Assembly (NCBI GenBank): GCA_009692785.1
Contig: SHYN01000009.1
Location: forward strand, 1 to 32,574
Length of the DNA stretch: 32,574 nt
Source: Chloroflexota bacterium
GTDB lineage: Bacteria; Chloroflexota; Limnocylindria; P2-11E
Direction of reading: 5' to 3'
Shown here: piece after piece, positions 1 through 8,967 of the stretch
Numbering within the stretch: position 1 is the first letter of the stretch
Layout: every line of letters starts with the position of its first letter
Program-made: the position numbers and the translations under genes
The notes under the pieces: model-generated
What the model was told of the DNA's origin: nothing
Database searches by the model: none
Seen by the model: the letters and a program-made list of their open reading frames with translations, nothing else

Positions 1-638
1 ACATCGGTGTACGGCCGCTTTGGCATCTCCACGACCTCGACCTTGAATCCGGCGCGCCCGAACATCGCGAGGGCTTCTTCGCGGGTCGGAAAGGAGAAGC
101 GTCCACGCCCCCCGCGGGTCAGACCCAGGCTCACGGTGACGAGCTCCTGGCCGTAGGTGAGCGCGTAGCGAGCCCCGAGCCGGCGCTCCTGTGCCTTCAC
201 GATGAGCGGCGCTCCCTCGGCGAGCGCGGCCGCGGCATTCCGGAGCACCTGCTCCTGCTCGGCAAACGGTAGAAGATAGAGCACGTCGACGATCGTGATC
301 CCGTCACAGTGGGGCGGGACCGTCGTGAGCGCGTCCGCAACCTCGAAGCGGAGTCCCTCGGTCGTGCCGGCGGCGCGTGATGCGGTGGCGATCTTTCGTT
401 GGTCGAGGTCCTGACCGAGCACGCGGCGGCGTTCGCTCGCCTCGCGGAGGAGGCACGGGAAGAGCCCATGACCGCAGCCGACGTCGACGATGAAGCCGGT
501 CCGCGGCACGTACTGCTCGACGAACGCGAGGTCCGAGAGAAAGGCCCGCCCGTGAACGAACAGCCGCACCGGGAGCGGCGCTGTCCGGTACCGATGCACC
601 GCGCGACCCAGGGCGCCCGACACCGTCGCGCCGGTCAC
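1..638 (-). CDS. class I SAM-dependent methyltransferase (3' end runs off window)
   Basis: Manual minus-strand translation from GTG at 638 gives VTGATVSGALGRAVHRYRTAPLPVRLFVHGRAFLSDLAFVEQYVPRTGFIVDVGCGHGLFPCLLREASERRRVLGQDLD..., with the motif I-like VDVGCGHG. Start overlaps the stop of the upstream gene by 4 bp (GTGA). Absent from the ORF track because it is open at the window edge. Confidence 0.85.
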   Translation of the reverse strand, partial: MTGATVSGALGRAVHRYRTAPLPVRLFVHGRAFLSDLAFVEQYVPRTGFIVDVGCGHGLFPCLLREASERRRVLGQDLDQRKIATASRAAGTTEGLRFEVADALTTVPPHCDGITIVDVLYLLPFAEQEQVLRNAAAALAEGAPLIVKAQERRLGARYALTYGQELVTVSLGLTRGGRGRFSFPTREEALAMFGRAGFKVEVVEMPKRPYTD

Positions 639-1432
639 GCGGGCACCCGCCAGCTCACGGCGTTGCCGCCGAGGGCGGTGAGCAGGAGCGGCGTCATGAG
701 GAGGGCGAGCTCATCGGCACGACGACCAACGAGCGTGTCGCGCGCCAAGAGCGCCCCGTCGGGATGGCCGGGGTGCGCGCCGATCTCGCCCACTCCGGGA
801 TGGGCCGCGAGCAGACCGACCGCGGTCGCGTCGAGCGTCGGCCGCCAGGCTGAGAGATCGATGTACCAATCGTTCCCAGGCACGCCGTGGAAGAACGGTC
901 CGGAGGCGAGGCTTCCGAGCGCGACAAGGCCCGGTCGCGCACCGCGCGGGAACACCGGCGGCACCCCGCGCCGCAGCCACCGCACGCCCTCCTCGCGGGC
1001 CAGGGCGCCCACCACGCGGCCCACCGGGGCGAGGAGATGTGTGTGGCGGTGCGAATCCCAGGCGAGGGCGGGAACGCCCCAGGAGCGAGCGAGCGCGACC
1101 TGGGCGCGCACCTCGCGTGCCACCTCGTCGGCGCGGATCCGGCCGGTGAACAGACGCCAGCTGAAGGCGCCAAGCCCGTGAAAGCGGCCATCTCCGTCCA
1201 CCAGCGAGCGGACGCGGGACGGTTCGGCGGCCGGCGCTCCGCCCACCAGGTCGAGGTGGAGCCCGACCTCAAGCTCGGGCTCGGCCAGGGCCGCGGTGGC
1301 CGCATCCTCAGAACCGGCGTACGTGACGAGGAGCGAGGTCGATCGCACCACCCCTCCCCGGTGCGCCTGAAGGATGCCCCGGGTGACGCCGGGGGAGAGC
1401 CCGAGGTCATCGGCGGTGATGCTGAGCCTCAT
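635..1432 (-). CDS. YdjC/ChbG (HpnK-like) family carbohydrate deacetylase
   Basis: 265 aa; N-terminal MRLSITADDLGLSPGVTRGI and DSHRHTHLLAPVGRV metal-site motifs typical of the YdjC family; 4-bp ATGA overlap with the upstream GT2 gene. Confidence 0.85.
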   Translation of the reverse strand: MRLSITADDLGLSPGVTRGILQAHRGGVVRSTSLLVTYAGSEDAATAALAEPELEVGLHLDLVGGAPAAEPSRVRSLVDGDGRFHGLGAFSWRLFTGRIRADEVAREVRAQVALARSWGVPALAWDSHRHTHLLAPVGRVVGALAREEGVRWLRRGVPPVFPRGARPGLVALGSLASGPFFHGVPGNDWYIDLSAWRPTLDATAVGLLAAHPGVGEIGAHPGHPDGALLARDTLVGRRADELALLMTPLLLTALGGNAVSWRVPA

Positions 1433-2172
1433 CCACCACCCCCTCGCCGCGCTGCCGCATAGCGGCCGCGGAACTCGTTCCAGCGGATGAGGAGCAGGTC
1501 ACGGAACATCCAGGGCGCGTCGGCCAGGAAATCGATGCTCGTGCCCCGCTGCTGCCGAAGGGAGAACGGCACCTCGGTGATCCGGTGGCCGGCGCGGCGC
1601 GCGAGGAACAGCACCTCGGCGTCGAAGGCAAATCCGTCAAGCCGCTGCCGGCCGAAGAGGTCTCGGGCCGCCGCCGCCGTGTAGGCCTTGCCGCCACATT
1701 GCGTATCGGTGACGCCGCTCGGCACGATCGCGCGTACCGCCAGCCGATAGACATCGCCGATGATCCGCCGCCACCAGGGCCGATGGACGATCGAGCCAGG
1801 CACGTACCGCGACGCCACGGCGATATCGGCGCCGGCTGCGAGCGCCGCAAGAAAGGGCTCCAGCATCTCGATCGGAATGCTCAGATCCGCGTCGAGGAAC
1901 ACGATCGGGTCACCCACCGCAGCACGAACGCCTGCCCGCACCGCGCCGCCCTTCCCGCGGTGCGGCAGGGTGAGGTGACGAACGGCCGGCGAGCCGAGCG
2001 GTAGGAAGGCGACGGTCCGCGCGATCGCCGCCGCGGTGTCGTCACGCGATCCGTCGTCGGCCACGATGATCTCGGCCGCTAGGCCCCGACTCTGGAAATA
2101 CTCCGCGCAACGAGCGAGGCTCGCCGGCAACCGGCGAGCCTCGTCGTACGCGGGGAGGATCAGGGTCAGCAT
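1429..2172 (-). CDS. family 2 glycosyltransferase (dolichyl/polyprenyl-phosphate hexose synthase-like)
   Basis: From internal ATG at 2172: MLTLILPAYDEARRLPASLARCAEYFQ...IIVADDGSRDDTAAA...GKGGAVRAGVRAAVGDPIVFLDADLSIPIE...DTQCGGKAY: GT2 fold with DDGS and DADLS motifs. The longer track ORF (to 2331) would overlap pnp. Confidence 0.88.
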   Translation of the reverse strand: MLTLILPAYDEARRLPASLARCAEYFQSRGLAAEIIVADDGSRDDTAAAIARTVAFLPLGSPAVRHLTLPHRGKGGAVRAGVRAAVGDPIVFLDADLSIPIEMLEPFLAALAAGADIAVASRYVPGSIVHRPWWRRIIGDVYRLAVRAIVPSGVTDTQCGGKAYTAAAARDLFGRQRLDGFAFDAEVLFLARRAGHRITEVPFSLRQQRGTSIDFLADAPWMFRDLLLIRWNEFRGRYAAARRGGGG

Positions 2173-2194
2173 CAGGATGAAAGCGGAGCGCCGC

Positions 2195-4420
2195 TCAGCG
2201 CTGGGGCGGACCGCTCCGCCGGAATCCGCCCGGGCCGCCGGGACCACCCGGTCCGCTCGGGCGGTCTCCAAAGCCCCCGCTCCGCTCGCTGAAGCGAGCA
2301 CGCTCGGCGCTCGCGCGCCGCTCGAAGTCATCGCCGGAGGATTCGGTCACCGCGCGGATCGAAAGGTTGACGCGACCCTGGCGGTCCACCTCGGCAACCT
2401 TCACCTTCACCTTGCCACCGATGGTGAGAACGTCCTCGATCCGATTGATGCGCTCGGAGGAGATCTCCGACGCGCGGACAAGGCCTTCCTTGCCGGGCAG
2501 GTACTCGACGAAGGCGCCGATGCTCATGATCCGCGTGACCTTCCCTTCGAAGATCTCGCCAACCTCGGCGTCGCGGGTCAGCCCCTCGATCATCTGCTTG
2601 GCCTTCTCGCGGCCCTCGGGCTTGGCGCCCGTGATGCGGACGGTGCCGTCATCCTCGACCTCGACGTTGGTCCCCGACTCGCTCTGGATCGCGCGGATCA
2701 TCTTGCCGCCTGGTCCAATGATGTCCCGGATGCGGTCGGGGTTGATCTTGATCACGTCGATGCGCGGGGCGTACTTGTTCAGCTCGGCTCGCGGCGCACC
2801 GATGACCTGCCGCATCTCGCCAAGGATGAAGAGGCGCGCCTCGCGTGCCTGGGCGAGGGCGATGCGCATGATCTCCAGGGTGATGCCCTTGACCTTGATG
2901 TCCATCTGGACGGCGGTCACGCCCTTGTCCGAGCCGGTGATCTTGAAGTCCATGTCGCCGTAGTGGTCCTCAAGGCCCTGGATATCGGTGAGCACGGCGA
3001 ACTTGCTGCCCTCGAGCACGAGACCCATTGCGATGCCGGCGATCATCGCCTTGAGCGGGACGCCGGCGTCCATGAGCGCCAGCGTGGAGCCGCAGGTCGA
3101 GGCCATCGACGACGAGCCATTCGACTCCAGCGTCTCGCTGACGATGCGGATCGTGTACGGGAACTCGGCCTTGGTCGGGATGACCGGGAAGAGCGCGCGC
3201 TCCGCAAGGGCCCCGTGGCCGATCTCGCGGCGACCCGCACCACGCATCATGCGCACCTCACCCACCGAGTAGGGCGGGAAATTGTAGTGGTGCATGTAGC
3301 GCTTCGTGTCCACCGGTGAAAGGGTGTCGATGATCTGCTCGTCCCCGGATGGGCCGAGCGTCGCGACCGAGAGGACCTGGGTCTGCCCACGCTTGAAGAG
3401 TCCGGAGCCGTGCGTGCGCGGCAGCACGCCGACCTCGATCGAGAGCGGGCGAATGGTCTTGGTGTCGCGCCCGTCCGGACGAAGGCCTTCCTCCACGACC
3501 GCCGCGCGGAACTCGTGCTCAAGGACGTCCTCGTACTCGGCGCCGACCTCGTCGGCGGTGATCGCGCCACCGGGAGTGACGTGGGCGCTGACGGCCTCGG
3601 CCTTCAGACCTTCGAGACCGGCTTCACGCTGCGCCTTATCGGGGTTGCGGAGCTTGGAACGGACGCGCGTCGCGAGGAACGAACGCACGGGGTCGAGCTT
3701 GCCCGCATCGCGGAGCGGCGCGGTCCATGCCATCTTTGGCTTGCCGGCCGCCGCGCGAAGCTCCTCCTGCGCCCGGCAGAGGAGGGCGATGCCCTTCTGT
3801 GCGAGCGCGAGCGCCTCGATGAGGCGGTCTTCGGTGATCTCGCGTGCCCCGGCCTCGACCATCATGACCGAGTCCTTTGTTCCCGCGACCACGAGATCGA
3901 GGTCGCTGTCCTCCATCTGCTGGATCGTCGGGTTCAGCGTCAGGACGCCGCCGACGGTGCCGACCCTGACACACCCGATCGGACCCTCAAAGGGCGCGTT
4001 CGAGATGTGGAGCGCGGCCGACGCGGCATTCACCGCGAGCACGTCGTAATCGTTCTCCTGATCGCTCGACCAGGCGGACACGACGATCTGGACATCGTTC
4101 TTGAAGCCCTTTGGGAAGAGGGGGCGGATCGGACGGTCGGTCAGCCGCGCGGTGAGGATACCCTCCTCCGAGGGGCGTCCCTCGCGGCGCGGGAACGAGC
4201 CGGGGATCTTGCCCGCGGCATAGAGGCGCTCTTCGAAGTCAACGGTGAGCGGGAAGAAGTCGATGCCCGGACGCGTGCTCTTGGAGACGGTCGCGGCGGC
4301 GAACACGATCGTGTCGCCGGATCGGCACGTGACCGCCCCTCCTGCCTGAGCGGCGTACTTGCCGGTCTCGAACGTCAGGGGGCTGCCGTTGATCGTCGCG
4401 TGGGAACGTGTGATGCCCAT
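2195..4420 (-). CDS. pnp: polyribonucleotide nucleotidyltransferase (PNPase)
   Basis: 741 aa; MGITRSHATINGSPLTFETGKYAAQAGGAV..., FFPLTVDFEERLYAAGKIPGSFPRREGRPSE, KH motif INPDRIRDIIGPGGKMIRAIQ and C-terminal S1 domain VGEIFEGKVTRIMSIGAFVEYLPGKEGLV. Confidence 0.98.
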   Translation of the reverse strand: MGITRSHATINGSPLTFETGKYAAQAGGAVTCRSGDTIVFAAATVSKSTRPGIDFFPLTVDFEERLYAAGKIPGSFPRREGRPSEEGILTARLTDRPIRPLFPKGFKNDVQIVVSAWSSDQENDYDVLAVNAASAALHISNAPFEGPIGCVRVGTVGGVLTLNPTIQQMEDSDLDLVVAGTKDSVMMVEAGAREITEDRLIEALALAQKGIALLCRAQEELRAAAGKPKMAWTAPLRDAGKLDPVRSFLATRVRSKLRNPDKAQREAGLEGLKAEAVSAHVTPGGAITADEVGAEYEDVLEHEFRAAVVEEGLRPDGRDTKTIRPLSIEVGVLPRTHGSGLFKRGQTQVLSVATLGPSGDEQIIDTLSPVDTKRYMHHYNFPPYSVGEVRMMRGAGRREIGHGALAERALFPVIPTKAEFPYTIRIVSETLESNGSSSMASTCGSTLALMDAGVPLKAMIAGIAMGLVLEGSKFAVLTDIQGLEDHYGDMDFKITGSDKGVTAVQMDIKVKGITLEIMRIALAQAREARLFILGEMRQVIGAPRAELNKYAPRIDVIKINPDRIRDIIGPGGKMIRAIQSESGTNVEVEDDGTVRITGAKPEGREKAKQMIEGLTRDAEVGEIFEGKVTRIMSIGAFVEYLPGKEGLVRASEISSERINRIEDVLTIGGKVKVKVAEVDRQGRVNLSIRAVTESSGDDFERRASAERARFSERSGGFGDRPSGPGGPGGPGGFRRSGPPQR

Positions 4421-4458
4421 GTGTTTCGTTCTCGGGTGTCGCGCTTCACGGAAGGGAA

Positions 4459-4482
4459 TGGACCCGCCTGGCAGTGGGTCCA
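4459..4482 (-). other. intergenic hairpin between rpsO and pnp
   Basis: Inverted repeat tggaccc-gcctggcagt-gggtcca (7-bp perfect stem, 10-nt loop), no T tract on the minus strand. Confidence 0.6.
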
Positions 4483-4501
4483 GCTGGCCGTGACCCTCGT
4501 G

Positions 4502-4774
4502 CTACCGGCGCAGGCCGAGTCGCCCGATGACGTCCTGATAACGCTCCGGGCTCGTGCGGTGCAGGTAGGCGAGGAGCCGCCGACGTTGGCCGACCAGCAT
4601 GAGAAGTCCGCGACGCGACGAATTGTCGTGTCGGGCAGTGCGGAGGTGGTCGGTGAGATGCTTGATCCGCGCGGTCAGCAGCGCGATCTGGACCTCGGCC
4701 GAGCCGGTGTCCGCGTCGCTGCGGCGATAGGCCGCGATGACCTCGCTCTTGCTCGCGATCGCTTCGGGCGGCAC
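4502..4774 (-). CDS. rpsO: 30S ribosomal protein S15
   Basis: 90 aa; [53 protein letters not shown] is the S15 signature; directly upstream of pnp, as is common. Confidence 0.97.
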   Translation of the reverse strand: MPPEAIASKSEVIAAYRRSDADTGSAEVQIALLTARIKHLTDHLRTARHDNSSRRGLLMLVGQRRRLLAYLHRTSPERYQDVIGRLGLRR

Positions 4775-4877
4775 CCGTTGTCCTTTCCTGGATCCTTAGG
4801 ATCTCTTTCTTCGCTTGTGAGTGTAGCCGATGGACCGGCGCCTTTCAGGCGGCCTCGGAATAGCGCTGAAGTCCGCG

Positions 4878-5801
4878 CTACGCCCCCGCCAGCAATGCGC
4901 TGGCCACCTTCACATCCAGCGCGATCTGCTTTTTCAGGGCCTCGACGGAGTCAAAGCGCAGCTCGTCCCGGAGACGCCGTACGAACGTGGTGTGGACGCG
5001 CGCGCCGTAAAGGTCGCCGCTCCAGTTGATGAGGTGGGCCTCCAGGATCCGCTTGTGTCCGGCACCGAACGTGGGCCGCACACCCAGGCTCAGGGCAGCC
5101 GGGTAGCGGGCCGCCAGGACCTCGATCCAGACGGCATAGATACCGTCCCGCGGCAGCTGCAGCAGAGGTGAGGTGGCGATGTTGAGGGTGGGCCAACCGA
5201 GCTCCGCTCCGCGGCCCGCGCCGCGCACCACGACCCCACCGATGCCGAACGGCCGTCCGAGCAGCGTCGCGGCCTGCGCCAGATCGCCCTCCGCGAGGAG
5301 CCCGCGGATGCTCGTGGCGGAAACCACCGCGGCATCGATCCTGTGGGGAGCGACGACCTCGACCCTAAAGCCGTGCCGGGCACCCAGCGCATCGAGGGTG
5401 CGTGCGGCGCCCGCCCTGTCGTGACCGAAATGGAAGTCGAGCCCAACGACCACCCGGCGGAGCGCGCCCGCCGCGGCCAGGCGCCCCGCGAACTCGTCCG
5501 GGGTGAGGGCGGCGAAGGCGGCATCAAAGTCGAAGACGGCGACCGCGTCCGCGCCCGCCTCGTGAAGAAGCCGTGTGCGGTGCTCCACTTCGGTGAGGGC
5601 GAGAGGGCCATCGGTCGGATCGAAGAATCGCGCGGGCAGCGGGTCGAACGTGGCGACGACCGTTGTCGCACGGGCGGCGCGCGCTCCGCTCAGGAGCCGC
5701 TCCAAAACGACGCGGTGTCCGACATGGACTCCGTCGAACACTCCGATCGCAAGGTGCAGCTCGCCGCTCGGCCACCCTTCAAAGCCGCGAAGTAACGTCA
5801 C
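4878..5801 (-). CDS. ribF: bifunctional riboflavin kinase/FAD synthetase
   Basis: From GTG at 5801: VTLLRGFEGWPSGELHLAIGVFDGVHVGHRVVLERLL...GVVVRGAGRGAELGWPTLNIA...LSLGVRPTFGAGHKRILEAHLINWSGDLYG, typical RibF. 4-bp GTGA overlap with the upstream gene; the track ORF is over-extended to 6155. Confidence 0.94.
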   Translation of the reverse strand: MTLLRGFEGWPSGELHLAIGVFDGVHVGHRVVLERLLSGARAARATTVVATFDPLPARFFDPTDGPLALTEVEHRTRLLHEAGADAVAVFDFDAAFAALTPDEFAGRLAAAGALRRVVVGLDFHFGHDRAGAARTLDALGARHGFRVEVVAPHRIDAAVVSATSIRGLLAEGDLAQAATLLGRPFGIGGVVVRGAGRGAELGWPTLNIATSPLLQLPRDGIYAVWIEVLAARYPAALSLGVRPTFGAGHKRILEAHLINWSGDLYGARVHTTFVRRLRDELRFDSVEALKKQIALDVKVASALLAGA

Positions 5802-7183
5802 CGGGCCGCCGCGCCCCGACCGGCGCCGGGTACCGCCGCCGGCACGGGCTCGTCCCACGCCGGCGCGGCCGCGTGAAGGAACGGTACCGGCGTCGCGAGT
5901 GCCGCCACATAGCCCGCGTAGTTTCCATGGAAGTACCGGGCAAAGAACAGGAACGCGAGGAGCGCGCTGGCGTGGCCAAGAAGCATTCGTCCGATGGTCG
6001 GCTCGCGCCAGAGCCGCCACGCCACGACGAGTCCGATCGGGATCGCGGCACCCAGCTCGAAGATGACAAAAGGGAATTCGGACTGGCGACTCGGAATGAG
6101 GCCGAGCGAGAGGAGGATCGCCGAGAAGCCCATCCCCGCGACCGGGTACGACCATGCGGCCCCGCCCGCGTTGTATCGGACAACGTCATCCCAGAACGAG
6201 GCGAAGTCGTTCGCGACGAAGGGGCCGAAGACCCCAAGAAGCAGGAGCCCGGCCGGCCAGCCCGGTCGCCAGACCGCGGACCACGCCTCACGGACCGTCG
6301 CGGGCCTCCGGCGGGCGACGAGGTACACGACGACGAACGGCAAAAGGAGCGCCGCGTGGAGCTTCGCTCCCGCCGCGACCGCGAAGAGCAGGAGCGAGCG
6401 CACGAGGTGCTGCCGCTGCAGCAGAACGAGGCCGCCGAAGACGAAGGCCAGCACGAAGAAGTCATTGCGCCCCTCGACGACGAATGGGAAGAGCTGCGGG
6501 TTGAGCGCGATGGCCGCGGCAAGCGCGAGCCGCTTGTCGGAGCCGCGCGTGAGAAGTGGCGCGAGCGTGCAGGTCGCGAGGTAGGCCGGAAGGTAGAGGT
6601 AGCGCTGATCCCAGAACAGCCCGAGGCGGTCGAAGGCCGCCGTGAAGGGCGCGGTCACGAGGAAGAGGTCCGGGAAGTACGTGAAGTGGTAGAGCGCCGG
6701 GTTGTTCACCATGGGCCAGAATGCGAGGGGCGTGTCGAGGTAGTCGGCGCTGTAAGGGTTCTGGCCGGCCAGGAGCTTTCGCGCGGCCTCCTCGACGATG
6801 ATCGCCCCGTCATGCACGTACGTGTAGGGCTTGCCCGTTTCGCGAAGCACGATCGAGACGATCGTCGGCAGGACGACGAACGCGAGCACGATCGCGCCGA
6901 GGTGGACCCATCGCTGCCGCGGGGTGAAGTGCGCGCCTTCTCGGTCACGGAGGGGATACGCCAAGGCGAGCGCGCCGCAGAGCGCGAGCCACAGGGGGCC
7001 GGCGGCCCCGGGGAAGAGCCGCCACAGCACGTCATCCCGACTCGCCTGGACCGTGGTGTGATTGAACAGTAGGAGTATTCCGTTCCCCACCCCGAGCAGG
7101 CCGACCACCCGCCCGTCGAGGGATAGCGCCCGCCAGAAAGCGAGGCCGCGGAGGACCTGGCGCTCGATGACGCGCGCGATCAT
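5798..7183 (-). CDS. multi-pass membrane glycosyltransferase (GT-C-like, mannosyltransferase-type)
   Basis: 461 aa, highly hydrophobic with many predicted TM segments; contains HDGAIIVEEAARKLLAGQNPYSADYLDTPLAFWP and NPQLFPFVVEGRNDFFVLAFVF, typical of polyprenyl-linked sugar GT-C proteins. 4-bp overlaps with truB and ribF. Confidence 0.7.
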   Translation of the reverse strand: MIARVIERQVLRGLAFWRALSLDGRVVGLLGVGNGILLLFNHTTVQASRDDVLWRLFPGAAGPLWLALCGALALAYPLRDREGAHFTPRQRWVHLGAIVLAFVVLPTIVSIVLRETGKPYTYVHDGAIIVEEAARKLLAGQNPYSADYLDTPLAFWPMVNNPALYHFTYFPDLFLVTAPFTAAFDRLGLFWDQRYLYLPAYLATCTLAPLLTRGSDKRLALAAAIALNPQLFPFVVEGRNDFFVLAFVFGGLVLLQRQHLVRSLLLFAVAAGAKLHAALLLPFVVVYLVARRRPATVREAWSAVWRPGWPAGLLLLGVFGPFVANDFASFWDDVVRYNAGGAAWSYPVAGMGFSAILLSLGLIPSRQSEFPFVIFELGAAIPIGLVVAWRLWREPTIGRMLLGHASALLAFLFFARYFHGNYAGYVAALATPVPFLHAAAPAWDEPVPAAVPGAGRGAAAR

Positions 7184-8001
7184 CCGGCGCTGCTCGGGCT
7201 GACCCGGTCAACGAGGCTCCCCGGGGCATCGTGGAGAAAGCGCCGATCGATGAGCAGGTCCTCGTTCGAGAGCGGCGCAAGTCGCTCAGTCGCGGCCTGA
7301 CACCCGCCGACACGCAGCGCGTCGAGGGGCGTCGCTCGATCGAGGTCGAAGCCGCCGACCGCGATCCGGCGCAGGCCACCGAGGTGTGCGGCAGATCCGA
7401 GCGCGCGCCCGATATCGCGCGCAAGCGCGCGGATGTACGTCCCGGACGAGCACACGACGAGCAGGCGCAGCTCGGGCGGTGACCACTCCACGGTGGCAAG
7501 GCGCTGGATCGTCTTCCGGCGGGGAGCGAGCGCCTGGGTCTCCCCCGCGCGCGCGCGGGCGTAGGCTGGTCGGCCCCCGACCTTCACCGCGGCGTAGTCC
7601 GGAGGGACCTGCTCGATCGTGCCGCGGAACGGTGCGAGCGCAAGATCGAGCGCGTCGCGCGACACCGCCGGAACGGGCGCTTCACGCGTCATGAGGCCCT
7701 CACGGTCGTCGGTCGCCGTCTCCGTGCCAAAGCGCACGAGGGCGTCGTAGGCCTTGGCCGAAGAGTGGAGGCGTTCGGTATCGCGTGTCGCCGCACCCAC
7801 AAGGATGATAAGCACGCCGGTTGCGAGCGGGTCGAGCGTGCCGCCGTGCCCGACACGTCGCAAACCGAGAAGTCCGCGGAGCACGGCGACGACGTCGTGC
7901 GAGGTCCAGTCGAGTGGCTTGTCGACCGCGAGAACGCCTTCCGCTTTGGCGTGCGCCCCTTCGCGGGGCCCGACCGGCGAAGGGGCGAGCGGCTCATTCA
8001 C
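7180..8001 (-). CDS. truB: tRNA pseudouridine(55) synthase
   Basis: 273 aa; GVLAVDKPLDWTSHDVVAVLRGLLGLRRVGHGGTLDPLATGVLIILVGAATR (TruB signature with catalytic Asp in GGTLDPLATG). Confidence 0.96.
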   Translation of the reverse strand: MNEPLAPSPVGPREGAHAKAEGVLAVDKPLDWTSHDVVAVLRGLLGLRRVGHGGTLDPLATGVLIILVGAATRDTERLHSSAKAYDALVRFGTETATDDREGLMTREAPVPAVSRDALDLALAPFRGTIEQVPPDYAAVKVGGRPAYARARAGETQALAPRRKTIQRLATVEWSPPELRLLVVCSSGTYIRALARDIGRALGSAAHLGGLRRIAVGGFDLDRATPLDALRVGGCQAATERLAPLSNEDLLIDRRFLHDAPGSLVDRVSPSSAG

Positions 8002-8004
8002 GGT

Positions 8005-8967
8005 TCAGGCGGTCGCGCGGGCGGCCTGCAGCACCTCGCGCGCCGCGGTCAACACACGCTCGCGCACCGCCTCGAGCGTCCCGGGGATGAGCGCGCCCGC
8101 CGCGCGGATATGACCGCCTCCGCCGAAGCGTCCCATGAGCGCGGCCGCATCGATCGATGGCGACCACTCCGAGGTGCGACACGACACCCGGACCGCGCCC
8201 TCCGCTTCGCCGAAGAGCAGCGTCAGGCGATTGCCGCTCGCGCGGGCCAGCTGCTGGACCAGTCCGGATACATCGTCATCGCGTGCCGCTGCCTCCGCGA
8301 CGTCGCGAAGGTGGATCTCGCTCCAGACCAGCAGACCGTCTGCCTCGCGGACGAGCCGCGCGAACCCCATGCCGTAGAGCTTGAGCGCCTCGTAGCGCAC
8401 ATTGCGGAAGATGTTGTACGTGATCGACTGAAGGTCCGCCCCGGCCTCGCGCAGGCGGGCGGCCCGCTCGTAGGTCCGCACGTCGGTCGAGGGGAACTGG
8501 AACGATCCCGTGTCGGTCATGATCCCGGTCAGTGCCGCCGTCGCCATCTCGGGGCTCCAGCCCACGCCGAGGGCGTCCACGAGCCGGCCGATCATCTCGC
8601 AGGTGGACGAGGCGGTCGCGTCGACCCAATTCATCGTGCCAAAGCGGCTGTTCGAGGCATGGTGGTCGATGTTCGCCAGGGGCCGCGCGGGGAGTGCGAA
8701 CTTCGCCCGCGCTCGGTCCCCAAAGTCCACCGTCACGATCAGGTCCACGTCGGCCGGCGGCGGGTCCGCGCTGAAGCGCGCGCTCGCCTTCAGGAACCTC
8801 GCCCCCTCGGGCACCGAATCGGCGCAGTGGAGCGAAACGCTGATGCCGCCCCGCTCGAGTCCCAGGCCCAGGGCGATCGCCGCGCCGATGGTGTCCGGAT
8901 CGGGATCGCGGTGCGCGACGATGGCAACGCGCCGCGCCACGCCGAGCGCCGCGAGGACTTCGTTCAT
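8005..8967 (-). CDS. DHH/DHHA1 family phosphoesterase (NrnA-like oligoribonuclease/pAp phosphatase)
   Basis: 320 aa; VAIVAHRDPDPDTIGAAIAL, DLIVTVDFGD, NIDHHASNSRFGTMNWVDATASSTCEM and C-terminal GRFGGGGHIRAAGALI. Confidence 0.92.
   Translation of the reverse strand: MNEVLAALGVARRVAIVAHRDPDPDTIGAAIALGLGLERGGISVSLHCADSVPEGARFLKASARFSADPPPADVDLIVTVDFGDRARAKFALPARPLANIDHHASNSRFGTMNWVDATASSTCEMIGRLVDALGVGWSPEMATAALTGIMTDTGSFQFPSTDVRTYERAARLREAGADLQSITYNIFRNVRYEALKLYGMGFARLVREADGLLVWSEIHLRDVAEAAARDDDVSGLVQQLARASGNRLTLLFGEAEGAVRVSCRTSEWSPSIDAAALMGRFGGGGHIRAAGALIPGTLEAVRERVLTAAREVLQAARATA

Noticed and set aside
2195-2245. GGP-GGP-GGF repeats at the pnp C-terminus
   Set aside because: Short low-complexity tails are common on PNPase; not informative.
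2036-3319. 427-aa plus-strand ORF
   Set aside because: Fully antisense to pnp, whose motifs are unmistakable; a shadow ORF caused by high GC.
3410-5029. 539-aa plus-strand ORF
   Set aside because: Antisense to pnp, rpsO and ribF; no recognisable motifs.
5663-7072. 469-aa plus-strand ORF (Arg/Glu-rich)
   Set aside because: Antisense to ribF and the membrane GT; composition is the complement of hydrophobic codons.
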